Below, one piece after another: positions 1-7,697 of a stretch of 64,000 nucleotides of DNA. Under the pieces are notes generated by a model. The model was not told the origin of the DNA, ran no database searches, and saw only the letters and a list, made by a program, of their open reading frames with translations. Numbering within the stretch: position 1 is the stretch's first letter; each line of letters begins with the position of its first letter. Origin of the DNA: Planctomycetota bacterium (lineage in GTDB: Bacteria; Planctomycetota; J058; JAJDCQ01); the NCBI GenBank assembly GCA_029260755.1, contig JAJDCQ010000272.1, positions 1 through 64,000 of the forward strand, read 5' to 3'. The position numbers and the translations under genes were made by a program.

Positions 1-1
1 C

Positions 2-364
2 GTCGCCCTCGTCGGGAACCACGTCCTCGCGAGCGACGGTGAACGGCTGCTCGGCTGGACGGTCGACGGGGCGCCGCTCGCCGACGTCTCGGTCGCCGAT
101 CCCGAGAACGAGGTGAAGGGCCTCCGGTACCTCACGACCAGCCCCGACGGTCGCTACCTCGCGATCCTCGGCAGCACCGGCGGCGTCCGGGTGCACCATC
201 TCGAGGCGCCCGGCGCGCCGATCGTCGCGCGGATCGGCGGTCCCGACTTCGGCACCTCGCTCTCGTGGAGCCCCGACGGGCACCGGCTCGTCGCCGGCGG
301 CGCGTCAGGCGACGGAGTCCTCTGGAATCTCTGGTCCGCGAGCGCCGCGAAGGACGGTCGCTGA
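2..364 (+). CDS. WD40-repeat protein, C-terminal end (5' partial)
   Basis: Only the last 120 codons are in the window; the frame is open to the left edge and ends with TGA. The visible part has beta-propeller blade signatures: a Ser-Pro-Asp-Gly-Arg turn followed by short hydrophobic strands, and a second Ser-Pro-Asp-Gly-His turn before the end. The last residues are not typical of any enzyme. Two complete genes in this window (starting at 32327 on the minus strand and at 43874) are kinases with WD40 tails, so this may be the end of another kinase-WD40 protein, but the kinase part is outside the window and this is only a guess. It converges with the next gene, with only four bases between the two stop codons. 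Confidence 0.8.
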   Translation, partial: VALVGNHVLASDGERLLGWTVDGAPLADVSVADPENEVKGLRYLTTSPDGRYLAILGSTGGVRVHHLEAPGAPIVARIGGPDFGTSLSWSPDGHRLVAGGASGDGVLWNLWSASAAKDGR

Positions 365-368
365 TCGA

Positions 369-1337
369 TCAGTCGAACGGCCAGGTCGTCATGACGATGT
401 TGGTCCGCTCATCCGAGGTCCGCCGTCCGTCGCGGGCGAACGTGCTCACCAGGAACCCCACCCGCTCGCCCTTCCGGGGGCGCCAGGTCTCGAGGGGGGC
501 GCGCTTGATGTGGGGGCCGATCAGGTCCGCGACCGTCGTCGCGGGCGGGTTGCTCCCGAGCGCCTTGCACTCCTGACCCGGTCGGAGCCACTCGTAGGTG
601 CCGGCGAACCACCGCCCGTTGACGTTGGCGATCACCCAGGGGTTGCCGACGATCGGCGGCGCGCCGAGCGCCGGGAGCTGGCCGCGGAGGGTGTGGTCGA
701 TGCAGATCTGCCCGGGCTCGATCCGGAGGCGCGTGATCCGCGACGTCGTCGGCCAGGCCGAGACGTCGGCGTGGAGCCAGGTGACGAGCGACGGGTCGAG
801 CTCGTCGTCGCTCGTGGCGACCGCGGCGCGCACCCGCTCCCCGAAGGCGGCCCCGCCGCGGGCGGTCATCTTGAACGTCGGTCGAAAGCTGCCGGGGGAC
901 GAGGGCGCGGTCAGGTCGAAGCGGAACGTGATCGCCCGGCCCGGCGTCACCCGCGCGCCGGCCGGCAGGTTCACCCGGCGCCCGCCGAGCAGCGTCGCGG
1001 CGTCGCCGCCCGAGCCGCCGATCGCCTTGAGCTGGTGGGTCGCCCGGGTCCAGGTGGTCGTGCCGGTGTTCCGGACGCGGACGGTCGCTCGAGCCTTCTC
1101 GCCGGTCGTGATGAACGAGGGGATGGCCGCCCTGAGGATGCGAGCGTCGTCGGCGGCGCTCGAGGCCGCCGCAGCCGCCGCCGGCGTGGCGGTCGAGCCG
1201 CCGCTCGAGGCGGCGGGGCCGGCGCGCCGAGCCCGGCCGACCCCGCGGGCCGTCGCGGGCCCGATCGCAGCGTGACTCACGGTCCAGGTGATCGCGGTCA
1301 GCGCCACGATGGTCCCAATCGCTCTCGTCGTCGTCAT
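369..1337 (-). CDS. Secreted protein with NBR1-type Ig-like domain
   Basis: A 322-residue protein with an N-terminal hydrophobic segment (about residues 5-20) that looks like a signal peptide or anchor, then an Ala/Ser-rich linker to about residue 60. Residues about 65-165 fit the Ig-like domain first described in NBR1: strands carrying Arg-Val-Arg-Asn-Thr-Gly-Thr-x-Thr-Trp, a Pro-Gly-x-x-Ile-Thr-Phe-Arg-Phe strand, and a final Gly-Ser-Phe-Arg-Pro-Thr-Phe-Lys-Met strand. The C-terminal half (Trp-rich, ending Thr-Thr-Trp-Pro-Phe-Asp) is not recognised. The start is the ATG before Thr-Thr-Thr-Arg, with a GAGGGAG-type ribosome site about 9 bases upstream. Such Ig domains usually bind partners rather than catalyse, so a structural or adhesive envelope role is inferred. 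Confidence 0.75.
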   Translation of the reverse strand: MTTTRAIGTIVALTAITWTVSHAAIGPATARGVGRARRAGPAASSGGSTATPAAAAAASSAADDARILRAAIPSFITTGEKARATVRVRNTGTTTWTRATHQLKAIGGSGGDAATLLGGRRVNLPAGARVTPGRAITFRFDLTAPSSPGSFRPTFKMTARGGAAFGERVRAAVATSDDELDPSLVTWLHADVSAWPTTSRITRLRIEPGQICIDHTLRGQLPALGAPPIVGNPWVIANVNGRWFAGTYEWLRPGQECKALGSNPPATTVADLIGPHIKRAPLETWRPRKGERVGFLVSTFARDGRRTSDERTNIVMTTWPFD

Positions 1338-1577
1338 CCGCTTCGTCTCCCTCTCGCGCGTTCCTCCCCTTCTCGGTTCGCTCTCGTCGATCCCTACACG
1401 GGGTGAGCCTCCGGGCTTCACGCGAAGGCGAGTCCCGGCTCCGGTCACGCGTAACCGACCCTCGGGCGGCCCGTTCCAGCGCTTCTCGGGAGGCCGCGAC
1501 CGCGCCGAGCGCGCCGTCGGCCGGTGGCGCCGCCTCTCCGCGGGTGCCAACGTCCACGCGAGGTCCGATCCGCCCCC

Positions 1578-4500
1578 ATGGTCTGCTTCTGCGGAGAGAC
1601 GAACGAAGCCACTCGAACCGTCTGCGTGCGATGCGGCGCGTCGCTCGTCGCCGGCGTCGTCGGGATCGGCGACGTGGTCGGCGGCGTCCGGGTCGAGCGA
1701 CGGCTCGGCGGCGGCGCGATGGGGAGCGTCTACGCGGGCCGCCACCTCCGCCTGGACCGCGAGGTCGCCCTCAAGGTGATCCTGCCGGGCCTCCTCTCCG
1801 GTCCGGGGTCCGCGCGCGTGCGGACTCGCTTTCAGCGGGAGGCGCGCCTCGCCTCGAAGGTCGAGCATCGCGGCGTCGTCCGCGTTCACGACGTCGGCGT
1901 CGAGGGCGGGGTCGACTTCATGGTGCTCGAGCTCGTCGAGGGTGAGAGCCTCGAGGAGATTCTCGAGAGTCGAGGCGCGCTCGCGGTCGACGAGGCGGCG
2001 CGGATCGGCGTCGCCATCGCGAGCGCCCTCGGCGCGGCGCACGCCCTCGGCGTCGTTCACCGGGACGTGAAGCCCGAGAACATCCTGATCGAGTCGGCGA
2101 CCGATCGCGTGGTCGTCGGCGACTTCGGCCTCGCGAAGGCGCTCGACCCGATGGAGCAGAGTCGATCGCTGACGAAGGGCTCGATCGGCACGCCCCTCTA
2201 CATGGCGCCCGAGCAGTGGATCGAGGGGGAGGTCGATGGGCGGGCCGATCTCTACGCCCTCGGCCTCACCCTGTTCCACATGCTGGCCGGAGCGCCGCCG
2301 TTCACCGGAGTCGGCCTGGCTCACCTCATGGTGCAGCATCAGCGCACCCCGCTCCCCTCGCTCCGGGCGTCCCGGCCCGACGTCCCCGCGGCGCTCGAGG
2401 AGCTCATCGAGCGGATGGCGGCGAAGTCGCCGGACGACCGCCCCGCCTCGGCGGCGAGCGTCGCGGAAGGGCTCCGGCGCGCGCTCGACGCGCCGCCCTC
2501 GTCTCCGGCAGGGCGCGCGCGCTCCGTGCCCGGAGGGGCGGCGGCCGCGGCCGGGCTGGCGGCGCTCGTCGTGGTGTCGGCCGCCGTCGTCGTCGGCCGC
2601 CGCGACGACGAGGCGGCGCCCGGCGCGATCGGGCCGTCCTCGGGCGCGGTCGCCTCGTCGACGGCCTCGGCGCAGCCGCCGACCCTCGAGGGCTGGCGAC
2701 CTCTCTGGCGGCGGGCGGATGGGCCGCGTCCGGAGCTGCCGCACCCGGCGCTCTGGATCGATGAGCTCGGCGAGGTGGCCGACCCGCTCCGCGGCATCCG
2801 CGATGGGGATTCGAGCGCGCTCGAAGCCGCGTTTCTCGGCTCGGTCGAGCGGCTCGGCGAGGGGCGCTTCGGCGTCGACCTCGATCTCGAGGTCGCCCTC
2901 GGGCTCGGTCGAGAGACGCCGCTCCGCTGGCTGATCCTGGGTGACCGGGCGAGCGTCGGCCCCATGCGGATCGGGCGGAGCGAGGGCGAGGCCTATGCGG
3001 AGCTGCTCGCGCCGAACGACGCGGGGACCGTCCGGCTCCGGCTCGGGCGATCGCGCTGGCGCCGGGCCGCGGCCGAGGTCCGACTCTCGTGGACCGAGGC
3101 GGACGCGACGCTCATCAGTCTGGCGGCCGGACCCCGGGAACGCTCGCTCGAGCTCGTCGGGCGCGGAGGCCGGGTCTCGATCGCGGGGGCGGGCTCGACG
3201 AAGGTCGATCTCGTCCCCGGACGGCCCGTGCACCTCCGGTTCGCGCCGGGGGACGTGGCCGGGCGCCGCGTCGTCGTGAACGGCGTGAGTCTCCCGACGC
3301 CCGAGGCGCTCGTCGATGCGCCCCACGAAGGGGCGGTCACGCTCGGCCTCGGCGAGGCGCGCTACCGCCTCCTCGCCTGCCGGCTCGAAGGGGTGCCGCG
3401 CCGCCCCGACGTCGTCGCGCGCGCCGTCATCCCGGGGACGCTGCCATCGGCCGCCCGGGTGACCGCGACCTGGATGATCGAGACGCCCGCCTCGGGCGGG
3501 CCGTTCGTGGCCCTCGGCGCCCCGGACGGCGACGAGCTCCGGCTCGAGGTGGATGACGCGCGGGTGGTCCTCGTTCGCGGCGAGCGCATCGTCGCCCTGG
3601 CGTCGCTCGCGGGCCCCGCCGCCGGACCGGGATCGCTCACCCTCGAGCGCACGGGGCCGCGCGTCGTCGGGGAGGCGAGCGTAGGCGGGCGCGTCGTGCG
3701 TCTGCAGGTCGTCGATCCGTTTCCCCTGCCCGAGGTCCGTGCGTCCTACGGATCCGGCGCCGGGCGCGTCGCTTTCCGCGAGGTGGAGGTCGACGGCGGT
3801 GAGAGCGCCTCGCCGTGGGCGCTCGACGGTCGCGAGGACCTCGTCCGTCAGATCGGGGCGGTTCGTCGCGCGGCGGGGCGCGACCCCTCCCCCGAGCTCG
3901 CGTGGCGTCTCGGCGCGCTCCTGCTGCGGGAGGCGAGCGAGCCCGAGCACGCGCCCGTCGGGCACTTCGGTCGGGTCGGGGATGGGCGTCGCCGCGCGGC
4001 CGGGGCGGCGCTGGAGCAGCTCCGCGTCGCCGCGAGAGGAGCGCAGGATCCGGCCATCCGCGAGGACGCCCTCGCCCGCGGCGTGGTCGCGGCCGTCCTC
4101 GCCGCCGACGCGTCCGCCGCGGACGGGCTGGCGCGCGAGCTGCTCGTCGCGGCCGGTGGGATCGAGGCGGCGCGGGTCCGGATCGACGCGACCGGCGACC
4201 TCGACGCGACCCTGCGTCTGAGGTGGAGCGAGAGGCTGCTCGAGGGCTTCGGCGCGAACATCTACGACCTCGGCGTCGCGCTGGCGTCGGTCGAGGTCTC
4301 CGCGGTGCTCGCGCCCGATCGGGCGGCGCGCAACGACTTCCGGCGCGGGTTCGTCATCGTGGAGTCCTGCAAGCGGGCCGGGCGCGCGCCGACCGCCGAC
4401 GAGGCCCGGCGGCTGCAGGAGGTGGCGATCCCGGCGCTTCTGCGGGCCTCGGAGAACGCCGGAGCCGACGGTCGTCGGACCGCGTCCGGCGCCCACGCCG

Positions 4501-5081
4501 AGCTCGGTCACGCCTACCGGCTGCTCGGCGATCTCGAGCGCGCGGTCGAGCACTACGACGCGTCCGCGACGCTGGAGCCGTGGGCCTGGTTCGGGCTGAG
4601 GCTCCTCGGGGAGACGCTCCTCGCCCTCGGGCGCGACGACGAGGCGCTCGTGGCCTACCTGGCCGCGCTGTCGTGGGTGCCCGAGCGCGCGAACATGGTG
4701 CAGCCGGTCGTCCTGCTCGCCCGTCGGGTTGCCGTCGCTCGCCCCGGCCTCGCCGCGGCGGCGCTGCGCGGAGCGCTCGAAGGCCACGGCGCGTCGTCCG
4801 AGATTCACGCCGAGGCGGTCGCCCTCGCCGAGCGCGCCCTCGCCGGGGCGGCGAGCGACCTCGACCGGGACCTGGCCGTCTGGGTTCTGCAGCGCGAAGG
4901 ACGCGCGCCACCGCCGGACGTCCTCGAGTCGGAGCGACCGAGCACGGCGCTCGTGCGGGCGCGGGCGGTGGTCGAGCGCGACGTCGATCGGGCCGCCGAG
5001 ATCTTCGTCGGCGCGCGGGGGGACCGGCTCCTCGGCGCGCTGGCGCGGCTCGACCCGGGCCTGCGTCCGCTGCGGCGGTAG
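1578..5081 (+). CDS. Transmembrane Ser/Thr kinase with zinc ribbon and TPR-like C-terminus
   Basis: 1167 residues. The N-terminus has a Cys-x-Cys (3, 5) and Cys-x-x-Cys (16, 19) pair, a small zinc ribbon. A complete Hanks-type kinase domain follows (about 40-300): glycine loop 43-50, Lys66, His-Arg-Asp 161-163, Asp-Phe-Gly 182-184 and Ala-Pro-Glu 210-212, so it should be active. One membrane helix lies at about 319-340. The large part after it has two beta-rich blocks that resemble LamG-like sandwiches, then TPR-like helices around residues 960-1040. The start is the ATG before Val-Cys-Phe-Cys, which keeps the zinc ribbon at the very N-terminus. The kinase should be cytoplasmic and the large region outside; what it senses cannot be told. 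It ends at a hairpin shared with the opposing gene. Confidence 0.9.
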   Translation: MVCFCGETNEATRTVCVRCGASLVAGVVGIGDVVGGVRVERRLGGGAMGSVYAGRHLRLDREVALKVILPGLLSGPGSARVRTRFQREARLASKVEHRGVVRVHDVGVEGGVDFMVLELVEGESLEEILESRGALAVDEAARIGVAIASALGAAHALGVVHRDVKPENILIESATDRVVVGDFGLAKALDPMEQSRSLTKGSIGTPLYMAPEQWIEGEVDGRADLYALGLTLFHMLAGAPPFTGVGLAHLMVQHQRTPLPSLRASRPDVPAALEELIERMAAKSPDDRPASAASVAEGLRRALDAPPSSPAGRARSVPGGAAAAAGLAALVVVSAAVVVGRRDDEAAPGAIGPSSGAVASSTASAQPPTLEGWRPLWRRADGPRPELPHPALWIDELGEVADPLRGIRDGDSSALEAAFLGSVERLGEGRFGVDLDLEVALGLGRETPLRWLILGDRASVGPMRIGRSEGEAYAELLAPNDAGTVRLRLGRSRWRRAAAEVRLSWTEADATLISLAAGPRERSLELVGRGGRVSIAGAGSTKVDLVPGRPVHLRFAPGDVAGRRVVVNGVSLPTPEALVDAPHEGAVTLGLGEARYRLLACRLEGVPRRPDVVARAVIPGTLPSAARVTATWMIETPASGGPFVALGAPDGDELRLEVDDARVVLVRGERIVALASLAGPAAGPGSLTLERTGPRVVGEASVGGRVVRLQVVDPFPLPEVRASYGSGAGRVAFREVEVDGGESASPWALDGREDLVRQIGAVRRAAGRDPSPELAWRLGALLLREASEPEHAPVGHFGRVGDGRRRAAGAALEQLRVAARGAQDPAIREDALARGVVAAVLAADASAADGLARELLVAAGGIEAARVRIDATGDLDATLRLRWSERLLEGFGANIYDLGVALASVEVSAVLAPDRAARNDFRRGFVIVESCKRAGRAPTADEARRLQEVAIPALLRASENAGADGRRTASGAHAELGHAYRLLGDLERAVEHYDASATLEPWAWFGLRLLGETLLALGRDDEALVAYLAALSWVPERANMVQPVVLLARRVAVARPGLAAAALRGALEGHGASSEIHAEAVALAERALAGAASDLDRDLAVWVLQREGRAPPPDVLESERPSTALVRARAVVERDVDRAAEIFVGARGDRLLGALARLDPGLRPLRR

Positions 5082-5121
5082 TGAGCGGGGCGGGCGCGCC
5101 CGTGGGCCCGCCGCTCGCTAC
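5078..5121. terminator. Shared hairpin between convergent genes
   Basis: The left arm 5078-5095 and right arm 5106-5121 pair over about 16 bases with one G-T pair and a two-base bulge. The left arm begins at the TAG stop of the kinase gene (5079-5081) and the right arm ends with the TAG stop of the opposing HEAT gene (complement of 5118-5120). There is no T-run, so this is not a classic intrinsic terminator; a bidirectional end signal is inferred. Confidence 0.5.
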
Positions 5122-6260
5122 TCCGAGGGAATGCTCTCGGCGGCGTCGAAGCTCCCCTCGCCCTCGGCCTGGCGCGCGTCGGCGTAGGCGCGCCACGCGC
5201 GGCGGGCGTCGTCGGGGAGGGGCGACAGGGCCGACAGGGCGCGCCAGGCGTTCTCGCGCACGACCGGGTCCTCGTCCTCGCGGGTGAGGGCGGCGGCGAG
5301 CTCGGTGACGACCGACGGCGAGCGCGCGCCGGCGACCTCGAGCGCGAACGCGGCTCCGGCGCGGACGCCGGCCCGCGGGTCGTTCGAGAGGGCGTGGAGC
5401 ACTGGCGCGAGGTCGGAGTCGTCGCGCCGCCACCGGCCGAGGAGGACGACGGCGCGCCGCGCGGCCTCCTCGTCGGGATCGTTCGCGAGGGTCGCGACCA
5501 GCGTCGCGGTGACGCTCGCCGCGTCGGCGGTGCCGATGCCCTCGGGCTCCGGGATCGCGTGGAGCGCCGCGCGCCGCAGCTCCCGGTCGGTCTCGTTCGC
5601 GAGGATGCTCAGGGCGACCTCGCGGGCGGCGGGGGCGTCGAGGGCGTCGAGGATGTGGAGGGCCGCGGTGCGCTGCGCGGCGGTGCCAGCGCCGCCGGCG
5701 AGGGCGAGGGCGGCGGCCTCCACCTCGGGGTCTCGGATCTGCCCGAGGACGGCGGCCAGGTCGGCGAGCTCGTCGGGATCGTGGAGCCGCGCAAGCTGCG
5801 CGAGGGCCTCCTCGAGGGCGGTTGGGTCGGCGAGGAGCCGGCGCACGAGCGAGTGGGCGAGGACGCCGGCGAGCTGCTGCGCGTCGTGGTCGTCGGGCGC
5901 GGCGCGGGACGCCCGCGCCGCCGCGAGGAGCGGGCCGACGTCGAGCGGAGGCCGCTCGGCATCGGCTTCGACCTCGGTCACGAACGGATCGGCGCCTTCG
6001 GGGAGGGAGTGATCGTGGCCGCAGCCGGCGCGCGACGCGGCGCCGGACCTCGGCGAGGTCACCCGCGTCGCCACTTCGGTCGCGTCCGAGGCGTCGCCGC
6101 CGCGGACGGCGGCCGGCGGCGTCCAGTCCCGGGCCGCGCCCGACGCGTCGGCGAGCGGCGCGGTCAGCCGGCCGCCGGCGAACCCGACGGCGAAGAAGGC
6201 GGCGAGGCCGCCGGCGATGGCGGCCTCCCGAGCTCCGAGCTGCGCCACGGGCTTCGCCAT
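5118..6260 (-). CDS. Membrane-anchored HEAT-repeat protein
   Basis: 380 residues. An N-terminal membrane segment (about 10-30, Ala/Gly/Phe-rich) is followed by a low-complexity linker with a Cys-Gly-His-Asp-His patch, then from about residue 105 to the end a run of paired helices typical of HEAT repeats (repeated Ala-Leu-x-x-Leu and Asp-Pro-x-x-Glu-x-Ala turns). No catalytic motif is seen. HEAT solenoids are protein-binding scaffolds. The gene starts four bases after the stop of the SH3/M74 hydrolase gene. Its ribosome site GGAGG lies inside the last two codons and stop of that gene, so the two are very likely co-transcribed and translationally coupled. A partner or regulator of the wall hydrolase is a reasonable guess from this context only. 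Confidence 0.85.
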   Translation of the reverse strand: MAKPVAQLGAREAAIAGGLAAFFAVGFAGGRLTAPLADASGAARDWTPPAAVRGGDASDATEVATRVTSPRSGAASRAGCGHDHSLPEGADPFVTEVEADAERPPLDVGPLLAAARASRAAPDDHDAQQLAGVLAHSLVRRLLADPTALEEALAQLARLHDPDELADLAAVLGQIRDPEVEAAALALAGGAGTAAQRTAALHILDALDAPAAREVALSILANETDRELRRAALHAIPEPEGIGTADAASVTATLVATLANDPDEEAARRAVVLLGRWRRDDSDLAPVLHALSNDPRAGVRAGAAFALEVAGARSPSVVTELAAALTREDEDPVVRENAWRALSALSPLPDDARRAWRAYADARQAEGEGSFDAAESIPSE

Positions 6261-6264
6261 TGGT

Positions 6265-7452
6265 CTACCTCCAGGTCCGGGCGTGGAAGTGGTTGTGATG
6301 GTTCCGGTAGTAGGTGACCCGCGCGATCTGGCCGTCGTTGAAGAGCATGAGCCGCATCGGCAGCTCGTCGTAGAAGAGCTCGATCAGGCGGCGGGTCAGC
6401 GTCCGCGAGTAGGCCGACTGGTGGATCGTCACCGGCGACTCGCCGCCGTCGTTCCGGACGGGGCGCACGTCGGCGTCGACGCCCTTCTGATGGCTGGCGT
6501 GGCCGCTGATCGGTCCGCCGTTCTCGAGGCTGATGTCGCCGACGCCCATCCGCGGCCGGTTCCGGTCTTCCTGGTGCCAGCGGCGCCCGATCCGCTGGAG
6601 GCCGTAGACCATCGTCGGGGTGCCCCAGCGCTTGTACGCCGCGTAGTAGCCGTAGTAGCCCGTCCCCGAGGCGGGGAGCTGGACGTACCCGGCGCGCGAG
6701 ACGACCTGGGTGCCCGAGACGAGGTAGCGGCCGTGGACCCAGCCGGTCTGGCCGCTGACGGTGACCCGGCGCCACTCGCCGCTGCTGCCGATGACGTTGA
6801 CCTGCGTTCCGCGGGTGAGCCGACGGATCACCGCGTTGCTCGTCCCGGGGCCGCTCCGCATGTTGAGCGAGCTCGCCGTCACCGTGTGCACGTTCCCGGT
6901 CGGCGTCGGGGTCGGAGTGGGCGTCGGAGTCGGCGTCGGCTTCGGCGTCGGTCTGGTGGAGGTGCCGCCGCGGAGGTAGTCGCCGTGGACCCACGCGTCG
7001 CGCGTGCCGTAGGCGATCTTGCGCCAGGAGCCGCTCTCGCCGAGGACGACGACCTGCGTGCCGTTGCGGAGGCTGCCGAGCCGGCGGTAGCGCGTGCTCG
7101 CCCCCGAGCGCACGTTGAGCGCTCCGGCGGTCACGGTCTCGATCCGCGCGCTCGTGTCGCGGAGGTACTTCCCGTGACTCCATCCGCGCCGATGATCGAA
7201 CTGAACGAGCACCCATCCGCTCCGGCGCTCGAGCACCGGGTGGATCCGGTCGCGCCGCGTCTGGGCGACGACGCCGTTGCGGGTCGACGGACCCGAGCGG
7301 ACGTTGAGGACCGAGGCGTTCGTCACGGTGACGCCGTCTCCGGCGTGCGCCGGCGCGAGCGGCGAGAGAACGGCGGCGGCGAGGGCGCACGGCGCGAGGA
7401 CGGCGAGCGCGCCGACTCTTCCGAAGGTGCTGCGGGGCCGATGGTCGATCAT
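6265..7452 (-). CDS. Secreted SH3b x3 / M74 (MepA-like) peptidoglycan endopeptidase
   Basis: 395 residues. A signal peptide (about 1-37, ending Ala-His-Ala) is followed by three bacterial SH3 domains (about 41-100, 104-162, 187-247), each with the Leu-Asn-(Val/Met)-Arg-Ser-Gly start. A Pro-Thr repeat linker (168-185) separates the second and third. Residues about 255-395 match penicillin-insensitive murein endopeptidase, family M74: Gly-Asp-Ile-Ser (305-308), His318 and Asp326/Asp328 in the His-x-Ser-His-Gln-x-Gly-x-Asp-x-Asp motif, and the His-x-His pair 388-390. These are the zinc ligands of MepA, which cuts D-alanyl-mesodiaminopimelyl cross-links. SH3b domains probably hold it to the wall. 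The start is the ATG at 7452 with a strong GGAGGAGAAGGAG site just upstream. It is the first gene of a pair with the HEAT gene. Confidence 0.9.
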   Translation of the reverse strand: MIDHRPRSTFGRVGALAVLAPCALAAAVLSPLAPAHAGDGVTVTNASVLNVRSGPSTRNGVVAQTRRDRIHPVLERRSGWVLVQFDHRRGWSHGKYLRDTSARIETVTAGALNVRSGASTRYRRLGSLRNGTQVVVLGESGSWRKIAYGTRDAWVHGDYLRGGTSTRPTPKPTPTPTPTPTPTPTGNVHTVTASSLNMRSGPGTSNAVIRRLTRGTQVNVIGSSGEWRRVTVSGQTGWVHGRYLVSGTQVVSRAGYVQLPASGTGYYGYYAAYKRWGTPTMVYGLQRIGRRWHQEDRNRPRMGVGDISLENGGPISGHASHQKGVDADVRPVRNDGGESPVTIHQSAYSRTLTRRLIELFYDELPMRLMLFNDGQIARVTYYRNHHNHFHARTWR

Positions 7453-7667
7453 GACGACTCCTTCTCCTCCAAGCCGCAAACCCTCACTCCGTGACGCGTT
7501 GCGGCGTAAGTTCCCGTCATCGGGCATAGCCGGACACGCCCGCCCGCCGTGCGGTCGCGATCGAGATTCCGAGTCGGAAAGCGAGAAGGTACAGAACGAT
7601 GACGACGCCGCGATGCGGCAAGGGCCTCACCGCCCGTTGAGGGGCAGAGAGACCCTTGTCATCCGTC

Positions 7668-7681
7668 GCGCCCGCGGGCGC
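7668..7681. terminator. GC-rich palindrome after the amidohydrolase gene
   Basis: GCGCCCGCGGGCGC is a perfect 14-base palindrome 16 bases past the amidohydrolase stop (minus-strand direction). It could form a short hairpin that ends transcription, but no T-run follows and in such GC-rich DNA chance is a real alternative. Confidence 0.25.
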
Positions 7682-7697
7682 AGGAGTTGGGGAGCGC

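Noticed and set aside
1338-4808. Very long open frame opposite the zinc-ribbon kinase gene
   Set aside because: Long antisense frames are expected in DNA this rich in GC. The translation is Arg/Pro/Asp-rich without motifs, while the plus strand has a complete kinase. Only the last 322 codons of this frame are a real gene.
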